In this document: positions 59,090 through 64,000 of the stretch, one piece after another
How the letters are laid out: each line of letters opens with the position of its first letter
How positions within the stretch are numbered: position 1 is the stretch's first letter
Source: Nepenthes gracilis
Lineage: Eukaryota; Streptophyta; Magnoliopsida; Caryophyllales; Nepenthaceae
Assembly: GCA_033239525.1 (NCBI GenBank)
Contig: BSYO01000014.1
Coordinates: 15,980,021-16,044,020 of the forward strand
Direction of reading: 5' to 3'
Length of the DNA: 64,000 nucleotides
Position numbers and translations under genes: made by a program
The notes under the pieces: generated by a model
Told to the model about the DNA's origin: nothing
The model's database searches: none
What the model saw: only the letters and a program-made list of their open reading frames with translations

Positions 59090-62000
59090 ATGGTAATCAC
59101 TTCTCTCTTCCTGCTGCTCCTTGCCCCATTCTTGTATGGCGGTAGCGCCCAGCGCACCGCCGAAATCGACGCCCTGACAGCATTCAAGATCAACCTCGAT
59201 GATCCGCTCGGAGCGCTCGACGGTTGGAACTCCTCGACGCCGTCGGCTCCGTGCGATTGGCGCGGTGTCACCTGCTCCAACGGCCGAGTCACTGAGCTCC
59301 GCCTCCCTCGCCTAAACCTCAGCGGCCCGCTTACCGAACGGATCTCTAACCTCCGAATGCTCCACAGGCTAAGCCTCCCCTACAACTCGTTTCACGGCAC
59401 CATTTCGACTCCTCTCTCCAAGTGTACTCTCTTGCGCAGCATTTTCCTGCAGTACAACTACTTCTCCGGCGCTCTTTCTCCGTTCCTTGCTAACCTCACG
59501 AATCTCCTGGTCCTCAATGTCGGGCAGAATTTACTCTCTGGGACTATCCCAAGTGAGCTTCCTCCTAATCTAAGATACCTCGATTTGAGCTCCAACTCAT
59601 TCTCTGGTGAGATACCTAAGAACATCTCAAAAATGGCGCAACTCGAACTTCTCAATTTCTCTTTCAATAAGCTTCAAGGAGGCATTCCTCCGCCTATCGG
59701 AAAGCTTCAGCATTTGCAATATCTATGGCTTGATGACAACACGCTTGATGGTCCGTTGCCGGCGGAAATTTCGAACTGCTCCGCCCTTGGGCATTTGAGT
59801 GCCGACGGAAATATGATCGCTGGCGTTTTGCCGCCCGCCCTCGTGGCGTTGCCGAAGTTGCAGGTGATATCGCTTTCGCACAACAATCTCACTGGTCCCG
59901 TGCCTTCCTCTGTTTTTTGTAATGTACCGGGGAATTCGCCTCCTTCATTGAGAACAGTTCAGCTAGGGTTTAACGCGTTCACGGGTTTGGATTCACCCAG
60001 GACGGAGATTACGAGCGGCTGTTCTAGTGTGCTGCAGGTTTTGGATCTTCAGCAGACTGGGTTAGCTGGGATTTTTCCGGCGTGGTTGGCCAATGTGTCA
60101 ACTCTAGCCATGTTGGATGTATCGGGGAATTCCTTTTCCGGTCAGATTCCGAGTGAGATGCGAAATCTTCAGAGGCTGGAGGAGATGAGGATGGCGAATA
60201 ATTCACTTACTGGGAATGTGCCTGTCGAGATCAAGAGCTGTGGTGCTTTACGGATTCTTGATTTGGAAGGAAATCAACTTTCTGGTAAATTACCGGTGTT
60301 TTTGGGTAATATGAGAGGGCTGACGACTCTCTGTCTCGGAGGAAATAGATTTTCAGGTTCCATTCCCCCAAGCTATGGTAATCTTACGGAGCTTGAAATT
60401 CTAAGCTTGAGAGATAATAGTTTAACTGGTCAATTACCAGCAGAGTTAATGGGGTTAAGCAACTTGACGACGTTGATCATAGGTGGGAACAAGTTTTCAG
60501 GGCAAATTCCGGAAAATGTTGACCATTTGAAGCAGCTAATGGTCCTGAATTTGAGTGGAAATGGGTTTTCTGGGAAAATCCCTGAAAGCTTGGGAAATCT
60601 TTACAAGCTCAGCATTCTGGATTTGAGTAAGCAAAATTTATCTGGTGAGTTACCCACCGAGCTTTCTGGTTTGCTTAATTTGCAAGTTGTTGCATTGCAA
60701 GAGAACCTGTTAACTGGGGATATTCCTGAAGGTTTCAGTAATTTATTGAGCTTGGGCTACTTGAATCTGAGCTCTAATTACTTCACTGGACATATTCCAT
60801 CAAGCTTCGGGTTCATCAAGTCTCTATTTGTCCTCTCTCTGAACTATAATAACATCTGTGGTTCAATTCCACCCGAGCTAGGAAATTGCTCTAATCTCCA
60901 TATTCTTGAGCTTCGGTCAAATTATTTCTATGGTAACATTCCTCCTGATTTCTCTCGACTTTCCAGCTTGAGTGTGCTCGATTTGGGCAATAACAATTTA
61001 TCAGGTGATATCCCATCGGCACTCTCCAACTGTTCTTCTCTCATTTCTCTGTTGCTTGAAAATAACACTCTCTCTGGAGTCATACCTTCATCATTATCTA
61101 ACTTATCGAACCTAACAGTTCTTGATCTCTCCTTCAACAACTTAACTGGAGAGATCCCACAGAATCTCACATCCATCTCTGGCTTGACTTCCTTCAATGT
61201 CTCGCAAAACAACCTCCAAGGAGAGATCCCAATAATGATTGGGTCAAGATTCAACGATCCATCAGTATATTTGGCTAACCAGAACTTATGTGGGAAGCCA
61301 CTGAATAGGAAATGTGAAACTACAGTTAAAACTTCAAGGAGAAGACTGATTATTTTGCTTGGTGTGGCTGTTGGTGGAGCTCTGTTACTAGCATTAAGCT
61401 GTTGCCTCTACATATTCAGCCTGTTCAGGTGGCGCAAGAGGCTCAAAGAAGCGGCAACAGGGGAAAAGAAGCGTATTCCAGTGTGGGCTAGCTCTGTAGG
61501 TGGAAGTGTAGGCCGCAGCAGCAGCGAAAATGACGCTCCTAAACTTGTAATGTTTGATAACAATATCACATTGGCAGAAACCATAAAAGCAACGAGGAAC
61601 TTCGACGAAGAGAATGTGCTGGGCAGGACAAGATATGGCCTAGTATTCAAGGCAAGCTACGACGATGGCACGGTGCTATCAATTCGTCGTTTCCCAGATG
61701 AATCGCTCGGCGATAACACATTTGGGAAAGAAGCTGAAGTTCTTGGGAAAGTGAAGCACGTCAATCTAACTGTTCTTCGAGGATACTATTCTGGTTCACC
61801 TGATTTGAGGCTCCTGGTTTATGACTACATGCCCAATGGAAATCTGGCAACTCTCCTCCAAGAAGCATCCCACCAAGATGGTCACGTCCTTAATTGGCCT
61901 ATGCGGCACCTAGTTGCGCTGGGCGTTGCCCGCGGCCTGGCATTCTTACACACATCGCAAATGGTTCATGGCGATGTCAAGCCGCAAAACATCCTATTTG

Positions 62001-62491
62001 ATGCCGATTTCGAAGCACATTTATCGGATTTTGGCTTAGAAAGACTCCTCGTTGCAACCCCAGCTGAGGCTTCGACTTCAGCGACAATTTCATTCGGGAC
62101 GTTGGGCTATGTTTCACCGGAGGCAGCAGCGACCGGGACCATCACAAAAGAAGCAGATGTCTATAGCTTCGGCATCATCTTGCTCGAACTCCTCACCGGG
62201 AAAAGTCCTGCGATGTTTACAGAAGATGAGGACATTGTTAAGTGGGTGAAGAGACAGCTTCAAAGTGGTCAAATTACAGAGCTGCTGGAGCCTGGTTTGC
62301 TTGAGCTCGATCCAGAGTCGTCGGAGTGGGAAGAGTTCTTGTTAGGCGTAAAAGTTGGGTTGCTATGCACACAACCAGACCCAATGGAAAGACCCGCCAT
62401 GGCTGACGTTGTTTTCATGCTCGAAGGTTGCCGGGTGGGACCGGATATCCCGTCATCGGCCGATCCAACATCTCAGCATTCGCCGGCGTGA
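59090..62491 (+). CDS. LRR receptor-like kinase, At4g36180/MUSTACHES type
   Basis: An intact intronless frame of 1,133 aa, as long as its Arabidopsis counterpart (At4g36180, recalled as about 1,136 aa). Signal peptide about 1-22 (MVITSLFLLLLAPFLYGGSA); LRR N-terminal cap with W-N-x-S and CDWRGVTC; then more than 20 leucine-rich repeats of the L-x-x-L-x-L-x-x-N-x-L-S/T-G-x-I-P type with many N-glycosylation sites; one membrane helix (about 753-776) followed by RWRKR; kinase domain about 840-1115. The kinase is atypical: the ATP-anchoring Lys position reads LSIRRF, and the HRD motif reads HGDVKPQN; DFG is kept (SDFGLERL). The relative MUSTACHES affects guard-cell wall symmetry, while At4g36180's role is less clear. 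ATG 59090 is chosen because it places the signal peptide first; an in-frame ATG at 58955 would add 45 residues in front of it. Confidence 0.95.
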   Translation: MVITSLFLLLLAPFLYGGSAQRTAEIDALTAFKINLDDPLGALDGWNSSTPSAPCDWRGVTCSNGRVTELRLPRLNLSGPLTERISNLRMLHRLSLPYNSFHGTISTPLSKCTLLRSIFLQYNYFSGALSPFLANLTNLLVLNVGQNLLSGTIPSELPPNLRYLDLSSNSFSGEIPKNISKMAQLELLNFSFNKLQGGIPPPIGKLQHLQYLWLDDNTLDGPLPAEISNCSALGHLSADGNMIAGVLPPALVALPKLQVISLSHNNLTGPVPSSVFCNVPGNSPPSLRTVQLGFNAFTGLDSPRTEITSGCSSVLQVLDLQQTGLAGIFPAWLANVSTLAMLDVSGNSFSGQIPSEMRNLQRLEEMRMANNSLTGNVPVEIKSCGALRILDLEGNQLSGKLPVFLGNMRGLTTLCLGGNRFSGSIPPSYGNLTELEILSLRDNSLTGQLPAELMGLSNLTTLIIGGNKFSGQIPENVDHLKQLMVLNLSGNGFSGKIPESLGNLYKLSILDLSKQNLSGELPTELSGLLNLQVVALQENLLTGDIPEGFSNLLSLGYLNLSSNYFTGHIPSSFGFIKSLFVLSLNYNNICGSIPPELGNCSNLHILELRSNYFYGNIPPDFSRLSSLSVLDLGNNNLSGDIPSALSNCSSLISLLLENNTLSGVIPSSLSNLSNLTVLDLSFNNLTGEIPQNLTSISGLTSFNVSQNNLQGEIPIMIGSRFNDPSVYLANQNLCGKPLNRKCETTVKTSRRRLIILLGVAVGGALLLALSCCLYIFSLFRWRKRLKEAATGEKKRIPVWASSVGGSVGRSSSENDAPKLVMFDNNITLAETIKATRNFDEENVLGRTRYGLVFKASYDDGTVLSIRRFPDESLGDNTFGKEAEVLGKVKHVNLTVLRGYYSGSPDLRLLVYDYMPNGNLATLLQEASHQDGHVLNWPMRHLVALGVARGLAFLHTSQMVHGDVKPQNILFDADFEAHLSDFGLERLLVATPAEASTSATISFGTLGYVSPEAAATGTITKEADVYSFGIILLELLTGKSPAMFTEDEDIVKWVKRQLQSGQITELLEPGLLELDPESSEWEEFLLGVKVGLLCTQPDPMERPAMADVVFMLEGCRVGPDIPSSADPTSQHSPA

Positions 62492-62600
62492 AATTGGAGA
62501 GACTAGCCAAGCCTAACGTCTTTTCATGCTCGAAAATTGCCGGGTGCGACCTGATATCCCGTCGTTGGCAGATCCAACTTCTCAGCATTCGCCCATATGA
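62405..62600 (+). repeat. Tandem copy of the LRR-RLK 3' coding end
   Basis: 62405-62491 (the last codons of the kinase gene) is repeated at about 62514-62600, offset 109 bp. In the second copy the same frame still reads LFMLENCRVRPDIPS... and ends in a TGA matching the gene's own stop. The copy lies in the 3' UTR. Confidence 0.88.
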
Positions 62601-64000
62601 AAACGGCAACAGTGATCGGTCGGATTGAACTGTTACAAAAATGAGGTTGGATTGTATTTCTTTTTTCCAGAAAAATACCGAAATTATTATCTTTCCTCTT
62701 AATTGTTAAATATTATTATTTAATACGTCTTAAAAATCTAAATTAATGCACAAATTATAGATTTATCATATCACGCTTAAACGTTTAAACAAAAACAAGT
62801 TTGGTTTTCATTACTTTGAATTTGGATCTTGCGCACCATAACAAAACAAACTGGATGTGAGAGGTATACAGGATTCACTCCCCGATATATTCTATAATAT
62901 TTAAGTCAATAATCTTTCTATTCAGATGTGAAAGATATAAGGAAACAAATGTGAGAATTTAGAGATGATGAGGATGAGTGTATATACGGAGAGTAATACT
63001 CTTTTTTGAACACTCGTCCGGTTGAATAGCTTTTATTTTTATGAATTTATTTGGCTGAGTGGTTTTTGTTTTTATTTTGCTTTCTGCCTCTTTTTTGGAA
63101 GAGATGTTTAATTTATAACAAAAGGCGTCGTTTGATTATTTGGCACTTCGAATCAATGCGTGTGCATGATGCCGCTTCAGATTAGTGGAGATGGGCGTTA
63201 TTTGTATGTGTAACGGCTGTCTCAATTTAATAACATGATCATTTGACTATCAGCTATTGAATCGACTTTGCCACCCTCTATATTCGACCATTAAGTAGTT
63301 CATTATGATTCTTTAATATGTGATTGTTCAGATCGTACCTCTTTATTAATGTATTCGAACACTAATGCTTGATTGGTATTTGATTTTTTCTGTTAGGCCA
63401 TTGATATTTGGGTCTCTTATTTACCAAGATATTAGGTCGATCCGTTCCTGGCCATACCAATCATTAGCCCCCCATGTTAGGAGGTTTTAATTTTAACTCT
63501 CAACATGTTATTAATGGGACGTCAACTGTAGTTTTATCAATATGTGCCATTTTTTAAATATTTTGCTAATTCAAAGTTTTGTTTAGCAAGATTTTATTCT
63601 TTGCCATCAATACTGTAATTTTATATCTTCCTGAATTGAATATTCACTGAGCACTCCTCTCGGTTATAAATTGAGGAACTCTTCCTGTCTTGCATCATGA
63701 GACATTCCTTGTTTTGCCCAATGGTATGACTGTTTTGAGCCAACATGGCACCTTTGCTACCACAAACCAAAATCGGTGGAAGTTATCTTCTAGCTTTTGT
63801 AGTCAGATTCGAGGAAATGCTTGAGGATTGTCTTGGTTATTCTCTTTTATAAAGAAAATTATTTTGATTTTTCTCTTTTACGTTTATACAAAATCACGCC
63901 TTCGTCACTTTTTATGTTTACACTTGAGGTGACTTGGATGACTACAATAGGCTTTGGCAAACGATTTTTGTTCTTTGCCTTGTTCTCTAGTGCGGTTGAA
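62601..64000. other. 3' flank of the LRR-RLK, no gene seen
   Basis: AT-rich DNA with short open frames only. The first part should include the receptor gene's 3' UTR. No repeat or RNA gene was recognised up to the window end. Confidence 0.5.

Noticed and set aside
1..64000. CRISPR arrays, bacterial operons, tRNA or rRNA genes
   Set aside because: None were seen. The tandem repeats have no unique spacers between identical repeats, and the sequence is plant nuclear DNA. A tRNA scan could not be run.

Overview
This 64 kb window is nuclear DNA from a flowering plant, most likely a eudicot. The AT-rich intergenic DNA, GT-AG introns with pyrimidine-rich acceptors, plant-type LTR retrotransposons and three plant gene families all agree. 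The species cannot be told from the sequence. All exon models below were made by eye from reading frames, splice sites and family knowledge.

Layout. (1) Bases 1-13186: a 15-exon minus-strand gene for a TMCO4/DUF726-type membrane-associated alpha/beta-hydrolase (about 668 aa), with repeats in its introns and a duplicated last-exon acceptor. (2) Bases 14477-26442: a 10-exon minus-strand gene for a 1,653-aa chromatin protein of the NERD / CCCH zinc finger protein 19/44 family (PHD, SWIB, Plus3, GYF, C-terminal CCCH). One intron is of the rare AT-AC U12 type. (3) Bases about 27-58 kb: a retrotransposon-rich gap. It holds a decayed Ty1/copia fragment, a Ty3/gypsy element (5' LTR, gag, RT) broken by a nested solo LTR, a second solo LTR of the same family with a perfect target-site duplication, several older LTR pieces, and a nearly intact 6.2 kb non-autonomous gypsy element at 49261-55470. 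That last element has LTRs about 1 kb long, a 5-bp target duplication, a truncated gag, and a long antisense ORF of the 'putative gypsy type transposon' family. (4) Bases 59090-62491: an intact, intronless plus-strand gene for an LRR receptor-like kinase of the At4g36180/MUSTACHES type, followed by a short tandem copy of its own 3' coding end.

The DUF726 gene and the LRR-RLK correspond, from memory, to Arabidopsis At4g36210 and At4g36180, which lie close together. The window therefore looks like a conserved gene block stretched by about 30 kb of transposon insertions. The genes do not form a pathway: one is a probable lipid or protein hydrolase, one a chromatin/RNA-silencing factor and one a cell-surface receptor.

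The observations most worth following are the AT-AC intron, the duplicated acceptor that could remove the hydrolase's putative catalytic histidine, and the antisense-ORF retroelement whose three in-frame stops are all TAG.
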